Origin: Nymphaea colorata
Taxonomy: Eukaryota > Streptophyta > Magnoliopsida > Nymphaeales > Nymphaeaceae
Length of the DNA: 64,000 bases
Direction of reading: 5' to 3'
Assembly (NCBI RefSeq): GCF_008831285.2
Contig: NC_045142.1
Location: forward strand, 24,627,876-24,691,875
Positions 25,845 through 37,700 of this stretch are shown in pieces. A program made the position numbers and the translations under genes. The notes beneath the pieces are model-generated. The model made no database searches and was not told the origin of the DNA. It saw nothing but the letters and a program-made list of their open reading frames with translations. Each line of letters starts with the position of its first letter. The first letter of the stretch is position 1.

Positions 25845-26030
25845 CGGGCTCGTACCCGACCCGATAACAAATAAATTTTTTATTAAAAATATATATTTTA
25901 TTATAAAAATATATTTATATTCAAAAAATATTTATTTTATATTTAAAGGATGGGCTAGACCCAGACTTGGATTTCGGATATCGGGTCCAGGCACGGCCCG
26001 GGTTTCCAGCATCGGGCCGGAGGTTTAGTT
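25845..26030. repeat. Second GGGCCCGG-ended repeat with AT-rich core
   Basis: The left end is acatcgggctcgtacccgac; then about 90 bp of A+T; then ggatatcgggtccaggcacg and catcgggccgg. Same organisation as the copy at 25240-25485. Confidence 0.5.
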
Positions 26031-26514
26031 TTAAGGATTATTAATTGCCAGAATTATTTCTACCATATTTCGGGAAATTAAAAATTGTGGACATACCATG
26101 ACAGATGTTGCGGAGACATTTGGCATCGACCAGACCGCGTCATGCATCGGGATTTGCGACAGCCGAACTAAGACTTTGAACCAATCCATGCAAATCCCAT
26201 TCATCAAATAAAAAAAAATAAGATCAGGTTGCTTGGGATTTGATCTCCACACCAATCACTATGAGAGTCAAATTCAAGAACATACTTGGGAAGTAATTGA
26301 GACTCTAATGTTCACGCTTTCACAATAAATCGCGGAGGTAGGATTTTTTGACTGAGAGGTACTCGAGTCGAGCCCGAGTTGACTTGGCTCATTGTGCTGC
26401 CCTAAATATACACCCAAAAAGAACATCTCAAAAAACATAAATGTGTGAGATACAAGTATCTATTTTACAATAAAAGATTAAATAGTCATCACAAATGAAC
26501 TCATTTGCATCAAC

Positions 26515-26905
26515 AAATATTAGATCGGATTCGAATCGAATATATCATTAATCATATCCGTTTTTTCATGTATTCACATATTTGGATTCGAATTCGAATA
26601 AAGAAAAATTATATCCCAATTCAAATCCGATTTTTATATTTATATCCAAATGCGAATTTTGAACCAAATTTTGCCAATTTTCAAAATTTAATAGCATTAG
26701 ATACATGATATTTGTCTAAAATGAATCTGATCAGAATCCGGTCGGATATTTACATTATATCTGAATCCGAATTCGAATCCAATCGAATGTCATTTATTAA
26801 ATCTGAATCTGATCCGATTTTTTAATCAGTTATTACATTTTTTTCTACATCCAATTTTTTTGGATGGAATCGGTTGAATATCCAATTCAAATCCGATACA
26901 CTAAC
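26515..26905. repeat. Degenerate GATTCGAATTCG-type repeat
   Basis: Words such as ggattcgaattcgaat, tccgaattcgaatccaat and ccaattcaaatccgat recur on both strands over nearly 400 bp. They resemble the shorter copy at 11960-12155. Non-coding. Confidence 0.5.
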
Positions 26906-29687
26906 ATCCAATCATTAATTTTTATGGCTACCTAAAGCAAATATAGATGTGTGTAACCGGTGTCCCAACTGACCCGTCAAAAAGAAATGTGAACTATATA
27001 TAAATCCAAGAATGTCAAGTTAAAGTACATTCAAATTAATTGGTACAGCCAAATACCCAGTCACATCAAACCCAATATTCAAATCAAACTCATCTACCAC
27101 ATGATGCTTACGATTGTTAAGTGCATCTAAAGTCCACTCAAAAATAAATTTGGTTTATCAAATAAAATTAAACTCTTAAATACATTTTTTATTAATTTAT
27201 AGAGGAAAAGGATTCATCTAATTAGGTGGTAGGTGATGAATCTTTAAGATAAGAGGTCATTTGATAATAAGAAAAACTAAAAATGAGCGCCCATTCATAA
27301 AATAACCGAGTTTCAATATTGCATGAATTTGCCACAATTTTTTTTACAGTAGATTCATGGAACGCTTACACGATAAAGAATAGCACAATTTTTTTACGTA
27401 TGTGCACGAAAGTTTAGGAACAGATTCATGAAACATTATAACATGATGATATATTATTTATACCAAATCAAATCAAATCCAACATTTAAATCAAACTCAT
27501 GTGCTATATTATGCTTAGGATTGTCAAATTGTTGAGTACATCTAAAGTGGAGTCAAGAATGAGCTTGGTATAGCCAAATGGCCCGATCAAATCAAATCAA
27601 ACACTTACAAACATTATGTTATTAATTTATAGTAGGTAATGAATCTTATGACTGTTTCATAAATCTACCCCCAAAAACGAATGAAGAATTATAAAACACC
27701 AAATTTTAATATTATATGAATCTGCATCAATTTTTGTAACGATTATTTGGTGAGTAGATTGAGTTTTGGATTTAAATTTGTTGTGGGAACCAATGAAGTA
27801 AAGAATAAAATGGAAACGGACCGGGTCATGTCTGCAAAGACCTTTTACCAGTTCGTCTTACCAACCGAAGACCCGACTTTTGACTTTGCTCCTCTTCTCA
27901 GACCTACCTTGTCTTTGACTTTTATGGACGGAATATCCAAAATGACCATTATAGGCTCCAAAATTTTACCATGATTCGGAGCAAGTTGTGGGTATAATTG
28001 TCCGAGAGAAAAAAAAAGTTCACTTGCCCTCTTTGACCAACCGTTAATTTAAAACTCTTTTTTTGTAAAGGTCCCCGTCTCCTTGGAAGCTTCCGGGAAG
28101 ACACCAAGGTGGGTCCCACATTAAGCCTTAACTAACCGCATCCGTTATCGTCCAAGGCAATCTACGGTCGTGATCTGGTCAAACCGGTAGAAACTAAAAA
28201 ATTATTTTATTTTTAATATTTTCAGGTTTTTCTAACCTGGTTGACTATCTCTGGATTGGAAATACCTAATATATATATATATATATATGAAATTAGTTTT
28301 TTTTTTAATTTGATATATTTTCTAATTTAATTGGTATACTTTTTCTCTTTCTAAATTGTTGCTCTAATACTCTTTATTATCAGTGGTGGTGTGAGCCATT
28401 GCCCACATTAACCTATTAAAAGTTTCATTAAAAGAATTCAAAATTACATTATGATGACTTAAAACTTATATAAGATGCCGACGTTGATTCACGATCCTGA
28501 CTTCGTTGATTCACGATCAATCCAATTCAATCGACTATTGCTTCAGTTCTAAAGCTGGTTGTTACAACATTACCAAACCTTGTTACTTGAGATTTGTGAA
28601 AACAAATTCATGGTTTTCTATAGGCAGATCATGAAGACTGAAATCAATAATGTGAGCTTTTCTGTTCCTAAAACATATATTTCTACGTTTTTTTTTAGAT
28701 TTTAAACCGTACTAGAGGTCTCTCATTCGTGATTAATATTGTAAAGATGTGAGTCTTGTTTGTATTGGAAGACATTTTTAATTTTTAGTTATTTGATATA
28801 TATATAACACTAGCAGCAGCTACTAGACTCTCATGTAAAAAGACTTTTAAAGAAGAAAAGAAAGAGAAAAAATTTTGTGAAATCTTTTTAAGGGTATTTT
28901 TTACAAAAAATTAACTTGGTTTTTATACTTACAACTAAACGTGAAATCAATTTCATATATATATATATATATTAAACGTGAAATCAATTATATATATATA
29001 TGTGTGTGTTAAAAATATAGAGAAGACTCGGTTTTCTTAAATTTAGTAGCAGCGGTTGGTTTTGGCAATCTGGCCTTTGACTGATTGTCGCGAGTCACGC
29101 GACCGGCGTTACATTTTTTTTTTTCACATTTTGAAAGAAATCCTTTTTAAGGTCCAATTTTAGCCGTAATTTGAAACACGGGTCCTACATTTTTTTTCTT
29201 TTGTGCTCAATAATTGTCAGATGAATTGTTATACTTTCCTGTTCCCTTAACTCCCATTAAAATTTTGTCCGCAATATTTTGGGTATATCGAGAATCATGA
29301 ATGGATGGATTTGATGTTTCTTCCTGTGGATCTAAAAAATTTGAAGATCATGTGATGAAATCAAATATTTTCATCCGTACCGAATTGATCGTAAACACTA
29401 CAATAAAGTTGGAAACTATAAACTTTTACTTGTTTTGCTATAACATGATTTGTGTTCAGGTCCATTTTTCATTTATTGCAAAAGTTGAACCCATGTACAG
29501 AAATTCTTCTTTGAAAACTTTTCATGTGTTCTCACCTGTTTTTTTGCATATTTCCTCCATTTTTGGTGGCTTCTCTTTTTCTGTATAAATTCTTGTTTCT
29601 TGAATTCATATTGACTCATATGCTCTGGAGGGAAAGAAGAGATCACAATTAGGATCCTTTCTCTTCAAAGGCCAATCGTTTCACAAG

Positions 29688-30470
29688 GTGAGTGCCTTTC
29701 CCCTCCATGCCTCTTCCTTTGACCTCTGTTTTTTGCGCGCTATTCTGGTTTTCGCTTTGGTTTCTTGCCTTTTCTGATGTTGGGTGGTGATTGAATCGTC
29801 TTGTTTTTAGTAGTCTCGTTTTCGAGGGTGGGATTTTTTGGAAATCTTTAGTTTTCGGGTTCTGGCTTGTGAGATGCTGATTATTCTCTGTCATGGCGGG
29901 TTTCTTTCGGCGTTATTATTTTGTGAATTGCAAGGTGGGTCTGAAGAACGTTTTCGGATCTCCTGGTGGTTCCGTAGAGGTAGTTGGCACTTGGCTAGGT
30001 TTTATTTTGGGTTATTTGGTCCAGAATTTGCTTGAATTCGATCGGTACTTCCTTTGAGTTAATTCTTTTTGAGCTAGGTCTTCCTTTTTTTCTGTCTATG
30101 TAGTGTTCCGAGTTATTCGTTCTTGTTTCGAATTTGGTTTGGAATTTGTGGATGTTGGAGCGTTCCTTTTCATTTTCCTTTCCCATCCAAAAGATCCTCT
30201 TTCTGCCTTTTTCTGTTAAGTGGGTAACTGAAGTTTTATTGATTTAATACCTGATAAAATAGACTGCATGGTTCAAGTTACATGTTCCGCATCATTAGAA
30301 CTTGATTTGATCTAAAGGCTTTCTTCTAATGTGACTATCTGAAAGTTCAACAACTTAGTGCCTAATGCAGTGTAACGCACTCTATTTTACGTACTTCCTT
30401 TGAATCATGTTGTGGTTTTTTATAGATCAATCTCGCACCAAACTGAGTTTTGTATTCGTAACTTGTTCAG
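29688..30470 (+). other. Probable 5' UTR intron of the pseudokinase gene
   Basis: A strong donor (tcacaag followed by gtgagtg) lies at 29688. A pyrimidine-rich acceptor ending acttgttcag lies at 30470, 53 bp before the ATG at 30524. The 783-bp interval is T-rich. A long leader intron is common in plant signalling genes. Inferred from splice sites only. Confidence 0.55.
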
Positions 30471-30523
30471 GAATACTGCGAAGGGTTGTTCATTAGGCCT
30501 GAACTCCTCATATAAATTACAGA

Positions 30524-33363
30524 ATGGGTTGTTTTATGGTATTAAAGAACAGAAAGAAGAGCTCTGATCGGTCCTCCCATATAAATTCCATTGAAGCTGT
30601 AGATAATCCACACTCTACCATTCAGTCGGTGCCTCGAAGTTTTCAAAATAGATCGAAGCTTGAGGCAATTGACAATCTGCACAACGAAAGGACGTGTTTC
30701 TTCTCTCCACCTTCAAGTTTGGCAATTCAAGAGCAGGACCAGAAGAGGGCTGCAGGTGAAAAGCCAACCATTTGTACGACACACCCACTCCCTCTCCCAT
30801 CACCACGGGGTGGTTCACTGAAGCAAATGAACAGCTTCAAATCAATCAGTATCTCTGATCCAATTCGTTTATCTGGGCCACTTCCTCTACCTCCTCTGGG
30901 TGGCATCCGGTGTTTCTCATACAGTGAAATAGTAGCTGCCTGCAATAACTTCTCACCTGATAGATGCATGGGGGAAGGATTATCTACTACTACTTACAAG
31001 GCATCATTTGGTGATGAATCTTGTGCTTCAAAGACCTTTGATGCAACTGTTGTCCGCCTTCACCTTTCCAAGCAGGTAACTTTAGTTTCTTTGCTGTCCA
31101 GGTTCGTTGTTGATCACTAAACATGTGCATCAAGACTGCTCAGTTTCTGTATTATTGATTGAAGTTCTTTGATCAGCATGGATGGTTTGGTAGTTTCCAG
31201 AACTAGATATATATGTAAATTTCATTTGCAATAAAAAAATAGATTCACAACATCGTCCTATTTCATTTCATATCAAAATTATGATTTGCACTGAATGAAT
31301 TTCAAATTCTTGTGATAACCAGCAGTCGAGGAACTACTCGTGTCATAATGTGAAATTGGCTTTTGAAGTTGTTGATGTATAAGCTTTGTAAGCCTTTCCT
31401 GATGCATTTCCAAAAACTTAAATAAATGCTCACTTATTTGAATCATGGTCGTTCATTTATATTGAAGAACAAAATTTTCAGGACATGCCAACATGGTAAT
31501 CAGATGCATCCTTCATGAATAATCTTGTCACTAGTGTCTTCTTTCAATGAAATAAAAATATTAGGGGCTTGAAGCTTAAATAATACATATTCTGAAATTC
31601 GTTATATGCTTGTAAGGAAGTATAATGGAATTATTGATTCTTTTGTTTTTCATAAAAGTCGTTCGTCCTTCCAGTGTTCTCCTGATTTCTTTTCTGATTG
31701 TTCTTCACTTTTAACATGACGACAGAGGTATAAGGATTTTATGAGCGAGATTGATAAGATAACGACTTTGCAACATCCCCTGCTATGTAAGCTGATTGGG
31801 ATTCATGCACGTGAGGGATCTGATCAGTTCATGCTGGTTTTTGAAAGGCTTTTCCATGGAAGTTTGGATCGGTTGCTTTATGGCAGATCTGATGGACCTC
31901 CAATTGATTGGAATACAAGAATCAAGATTGCAGTCTGTGCTGCTCAAGGGCTTGCATTTTTGCATGAAGAAGGACCATTTCAGGTATTGGATTTTTTGTT
32001 GTAATATGAATTTAGACTACTTTGCTGAGAGCATGACTTGGATGAGGTTCTTCACCAAGCTCTTCTACTGCTAGATTGCATGGTCAGCTAGCTATCTTGG
32101 CCAGAAACTCGGTCTCTTTCTTAAGTCTGTAGTCCAGGAGTAAAATATTGGCTCATAAAATTCAATCGAAACATCAAATTTCATTATTTTTTTGCCTCCT
32201 TACATTTTCAAAAGACCTTACATCCATCTATGCTGCCAGATTTTCTGAAAAACAACATAAAACATTTGTATATGTGTGTGTGCATCATTATGACATGCAT
32301 TGCAATATTTTCAAGACCACTTTAATTGTATATATTTGGTATTATCATGTTCTTATAGGTTTGACTATTCTCAGTAAGCATTCATTTTGGTTAGCAACTT
32401 TTTTTTATGAACAAATACAAAAAAAAAAAACATATAATTGTTCTTTTAGTTAATTAATTTGGATCTTGCAGGCAATGTATAATGAGTTCAGATCAATGCA
32501 TATTCAGATTGATAAGGATTTTAGTGCAAAGCTCTCTGGATACGGTGCTGGCATTTGCGACGCAGAATCCGACTTTTCTTGTTCAACAGTAAGCAGCTTA
32601 TTATGTTTCTTCATACAGCTTTCAATTTCATGGCCACTAAGATGCTTTAACATCCACAATATCTTTCATCCTGCTATTGAAGAACTCATGTTAGTCCAGT
32701 CACTGAAGCATCACATTTTGCATTCAGGCATCGGTAAACCTTCCTCCTGAGACCGTGGAGCGAGCATTAGTGACCCCCAAGAGTAATGTTTGGAGTTTTG
32801 GTATCCTGCTTCTTGAATTGATAACAGGGCGCCAACATCTGGATTCTGATTATCCAAAAGAAGAACGGAACCTTGCAAAGTGGGCTAAGGCTTTCCTCTC
32901 TGATGACTGCCGATTATCTCTGATAATAGACCCCAAACTGAGAGGCCGTTATTCAGCCAAAGCTGCTAGGCTTGCCATTGAAACTGCTGGGAAATGCCTT
33001 GGAAGAGACCCTTCAGACAGACCCACAATGCGAGAGGTTTTGGAATCACTCAAATGTATACAAGACATAAAGATTCCTCACCTATTTCCATTGCAGGAGC
33101 CAACTACAGCTTCTAAGCCACTAATTGACACAACTGTTCTCAACCACCAGCAGCTAAATCTGATGACAAGTTCCCCCAGCGTCAATGGCATACCTTCACC
33201 AGTTGGTGGTTCCAGATCATCACAGTCACCACATTGTCGAGTGAAGCCACTGGCTTCGCCAAGACCGCTTTCTCTACCACCCAGATTTTGCCCGACCTCA
33301 ACTCAGGGACTCTGCAAGCTAGATTCCCCAGCAAGGAGAGCCGCTGGAGTTGCTGGCTTTTAG
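30524..33363 (+). CDS. Membrane-anchored receptor-like cytoplasmic kinase homologue, probable pseudokinase, 4 exons
   Basis: Exons: 30524-31075, 31726-31983, 32472-32588, 32728-33363; all phase 0, 520 residues. MGCF at the N-terminus fits N-myristoylation at Gly2 plus palmitoylation at Cys3, placing it at the plasma membrane. A Ser/Pro-rich region with PLPLPSP and GPLPLPPLGG precedes the kinase-like domain (about 131-425), and a Ser/Pro-rich tail follows. The fold is clear: FSYSEIVAACNNFSPD, alpha-C Glu192, REGSDQFMLVFERLFHGSLD, SNVWSFGILLLELITGR and DPSDRPTM. The catalytic motifs are not: the glycine loop is GEGLSTTTY, the VAVK lysine is Val (ATVVRL), the HRD/YRD loop is YNEF, the catalytic Lys and Asn positions are Arg277 and His280, and DFG is GYG (SGYG). 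By family knowledge it probably acts as a scaffold or allosteric partner of RLCK VII-type kinases. I recall similar plant proteins with the same losses, so this is probably an old family and not a broken gene. Confidence 0.93.
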
Positions 33364-33578
33364 TTTAGTTTGTTGTATAGTTTTTTTTTTTTTCCTTGTA
33401 ATTCTGTATTTTTTGGAATGAGATGTGGAGAAAGAAGGTATAGATGGAAGAATATGTTGAGGAAGAGATAGATTTATCCGGTTTCTAAATAATTTTCAAG
33501 GTTGTTCCTACCACTGTGTCTATATGCAAGTAGAGAGTTGATGGCAGGTCGATATTAGCTTGTTCCTCACGTAAATTC

Positions 33579-33584
33579 AATAAA
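33579..33584 (+). other. Polyadenylation-type signal of the pseudokinase gene
   Basis: AATAAA lies about 215 bp after the stop codon at 33361-33363 and runs directly into an A tract. It is plausible as the near-upstream element of the 3' end. The gene converges with the minus-strand VAL gene beyond it. Confidence 0.45.
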
Positions 33585-34139
33585 AAAAAAATGTTTTTTC
33601 TCTGTTGTGGCCCTGCTTCTTTTACTGAAAACTGAAAAGAAAAGCATATCTCGGTTTCAACCCTAATTTCTATGGACGAAATTTTTCGACTTAATATGCG
33701 ACTAGATCCAAACGTTATCTGGCTACCAATTTTGTAAGGACACCATTACGATTGCTCCTAAGATCCAAGGTACGATGTGTCCAGATTTGCATTAATGTTT
33801 ATAATGAAGGCCAATTTCTAAGTTTAAATCAGGATATTGGTCAAAGAAGAGAGTGAATTCTCAAACGTACACATTCCTATAGCGCATTGGAGTATACTTG
33901 AGCCATCATGATGGTTTTAGATTTCAGAAAATAAAATCAAATTTCAAAGCCTAAGAAGCTTTAAATTTACATCCATGGGGTTCATCCTTGATTATATGCT
34001 TAATCTGCAGTTGAAGTCTGTATACGTGTTTGGATCATCCTTGCTTCTTAGAGTCAAGGATGTGATTTTAGTATCGCCTGAGTTTGGCAGTCCCAGTTAA
34101 CCACAATACAAAAGAAAATTAACAGCAGCAATTGAACAA

Positions 34140-34715
34140 TGGCGCCCAGATTTCGTTTCCTTTGAACTCATGTTACCAGCAACTTATTCAACACCTCTAT
34201 TTTGATTTTTCTACCCTTAGATGAGGTTTGGGCACTTCCATCACTTTCGTCAATACCTGATCCGCAGCTTCTGTTACTGAGAAGACCATGTAATCGACAG
34301 AAACTCTGAATCTCAGAAGATTCAGGTGCTGAGGTCTGAAAACGGTTCCGAGAGATTGGAGCAATCAACAACTGTTTGAGAAGCAAGAAACGTGCATGGC
34401 CTGAGTACGAAGTTCCAGCTAATACCAGCTGTGACATCTCCCTAAAACCACAACGTTCATTCATACCTTAACTACTCTTCCAGACTGAGCGTTTCCTTTC
34501 TCATTAAAGTGAAATTGACTTTTAACAGACCACGCATATTCTTGTACAAGTGAAACACTAACTCTGCCTTCATCTTGGGCCATTTCCCAAGTATAAGAAA
34601 AAAAAAACAAAGAAATCAAATAATTAAAGGTGAAAAGAACGGCCTGCGTGTGGAGACGATACAATTACAGAGTGGAAAGCAGAAGAAAGTGATACAAGCA
34701 CAACTTTATCTGCCT
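34140..34715 (-). other. 3' flank of the VAL gene with a 98-codon open frame
   Basis: Downstream of the VAL stop codon on its own strand lies an open frame at 34168-34464 ending KIKIEVLNKLLVT. It is preceded by an acceptor-like tttttag/ttttag-type junction near 34440. I do not recognise the peptide. It is most likely 3' UTR, perhaps with a 3' UTR intron; an alternative last exon is possible but unsupported. Confidence 0.35.
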
Positions 34716-37700
34716 TTACGTAGCTTCATTTTTCATTTGATCCACGGGAAGATGAGCTGCTTCAGCAGCTGCTGCCACCTGTTCTTGCAAAGGTGCAAAA
34801 TGACTTTCATCAGGCTTTGTCTCACTTTCCTTACCTGGCAATGGCACGCTTGATCTTGTTTGCTGGTCGCCAACCAAGCTAGTGAGTCCATGCTGCTTCA
34901 AGTAGGTATCCAGTGGCAAGCTCGCCACCTGAAGGAGAGTCATCATGCTGACGCCCGGTGTGCTTGGACCTGGTAACAGGTCTTCCTCACGATCTGGATC
35001 ACAGTTTAAATCGATTTGGCCCTTTGTCTCATCTTTGGTAGGGACTTTCAAAATGTTGCCCATCTCTTCCCTCTCAGTAACAACTTTGTGGATGCTGGAG
35101 TCTGGTGTGTGAGCTTGTTTTGTCTCATTGCTGCTTGCATCAATTCGGATTGAGCATTTGGGTACGCTCTCAACATCCCCATCCTCTTTTGTCCAGGTAT
35201 TTTTCTTTCTGGCTGTGTCAGTTTCCCGTTCAGATTGGCGCTTTTTCCTGCGCATCATCAGAGTCTTGAAACGACGCCTGACAGTCATGCACACATTGCA
35301 TGTGCATGTAGGCTTGTGCTTTGGACCCTTGCCACTAGGAGGCTGAATACACACAATGCATGAGCATCCAGGCCGGTGGCGTGGGTGTTTGGTTGTTGTG
35401 GCTGTTGATGGTGTGGTATCACCATTCTCACCAAGAACAGCAGCAGTTGCCAGAGCATCAAGAGCTGACATGTCCCGTGGAATGAGCTTTGGGCTACCAA
35501 TAGACCTACGCTTTTTAATGTCTGCATAGTCATGAGAAAGTCAGTTCTTTTTCCTCATTTGCTAAAGGAAGTTCACTTGGTGAATACTCAGATCAGAGGT
35601 CTAGGAAGGAGTATACATGGAAGAAGGTGGAAATGTAATCGGCTTAAACCACAGGTCTGGAAAGTGGGGAATCCTATACGGAACCAAAATAAAATTATAA
35701 AACTACAGAAATTTCCTAAAATTTTATACTATACACTACGGACCCAAGAAATGTGTCTTGAGACGTACACCATTACTTTTATGAGGTCAAAGTTGGGAAC
35801 AATTCGGTCCAGCTGAATTCAGTTCAGAAACAGAACTTCGCAAGCCAGATACTCTAGAAGTACATTTCTGTCAGATTTGAGATTTATGGAATCCAGAAAC
35901 TGCCTATGGTCATATAGTGATATTCCTATCTGCAGGAGCCTGAGTTGAATCTAGCTGACGGCTGAAATGATCCACAAGCGTTCATCAAAGTAACCTGCCC
36001 TTGTACTTTATTTCAGAAAAAATATCTACCTTTGCTACTTTATTTTATTGTTTCCTCAGATAGGAAATATTTTCAATTTTAGCATGTAACTTTCTCAGAA
36101 ACAGCCCATCAAATATTCTAAGACCCAGGTTAATCAGTAAGAGACTGCCTCCCTTTACAACAGACAGAGCATACCTATAGTTATATTTCTACTAAACCAC
36201 AAGAATATCTCATACAAAGCAAATAGCAATCTATGCACGAAAAAAGTGAAATAAATTAAACAAAATACAGTTATGGTTCTTTCTTCTTGCCTTTTGTGAT
36301 GCACAGTTCTTGGAACATGAACAATATCTTCACATTTTTATTGGGATTAAATGACACATTGCTAGTAAATGCACGTAAATCAGCTCAAACTTCATGACAT
36401 TAATTGTACACATTCTTGCCTGCCTCTTTTGTTCCTAGTGAAGCTGGGATTAGGCAGAAACCTACCAGATTATGCAAAGAGGAACACACCTCTTTTACCA
36501 AACCAAACCCTTGATCCTGTTCAAATTTCCAACTCCCTGGACAAGACGACTCTTCGTATCAGTTGTTAAGTACTCAGGTGCCTAGCTACAAGGATATTGT
36601 CCATTCAGCCTCCTCATAACCACAGGTTTAAGGACTCGCAACCACCAACATTACATCAGTTTTCCTATTTTTATCCTTTTCCTTTGTTTTAAAAGCCAAA
36701 TTAGGTGACAAATATTATTGGAACTCTTTAAAATGACAAGAATGAGCACAAAAGTCATTTTTTCCTGTAGACAGCTGTGACGTAAGGGTGATTTATTCTT
36801 TATACAGGTACATGGCACATAACAGAGGTAAAATTGTAAGCAGTTAATTGTTAGTACCTCTATTCAATTTGTGAAGCTCCTCGATCGATTTTTTTGTATC
36901 CTCAATCATGTTTGAGGTCGGCTCATCAAGTGCAGAACATGAAGACCTGCAACACATCTTATTGTGAAAATCTATGAAAAAAAGTATGCTAGAGATATAA
37001 TAACTAACAAAAGCATCATAAATATGAGTTTCAAAGGTAGTCACAAGTTTCTCTCGTATTATCTAGATTAAGTAACATTATACACGTTAAATACTTCACA
37101 ATGTAGGGACCAGCATATTAGCAACTCCTCTGCACCGAAAAAATGCTTAGTGTCTGTTTTATGTCCTAACACAATTGTTCAATATGGAAGCACATACGAT
37201 CACAACCATTTTCCAAGTAGCACGTACAACAGAATGTGGTGATAAGAGGGAATCTGATAAAACAGCCTAGTTAACATAACAGGAGCTGCATACTCTTGGT
37301 CGGAGTACTAAACCAGTTGAAACCTAGTTTTCTTCTTCCTTCTGAGGCTTGCAACATATATAACAAGTGGTTGACAGCTCCTGTTATGTTAACTAGGCTA
37401 ATATAGCCAACCAGCAAATTAAGTATTTCAGTGTATACTTTTGGGAGAGCCTCAGTATGTGTTGTTTCATTAATAGCTCCTGGATTCTGTGCGATTTTAT
37501 CATCTAGCCAACATCAGAAGCATATCTGGTTGTCACTTTATCATTTTTAGATAATATCATTACTGCCCGTATAACCAGCAATTGCACCATCTGAAAACAG
37601 ACTAATTAAGTTAAAGGATCACAAATATTTTACATCAGATGGACCACCACCATTTAAATGATGAGCTCTTTAATTGAGTTATCAATTTCTTCACAAAATT

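Larger units (their letters stand above)
17821..29640. other. Large gene-free, repeat-rich interval
   Basis: About 12 kb without a supported gene. Contents: the ATL 3' UTR at the start; several AT, GA, TC and TG microsatellites; tRNA-like SINE heads; a CAGGGGC-ended MITE fragment; two GGGCCCGG/AT-core repeats; a long GATTCGAATTCG-type repeat; and a small perfect hairpin. The open frames are short, AT-rich and unrecognised. The last kilobase presumably contains the promoter of the downstream kinase homologue. Confidence 0.65.
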
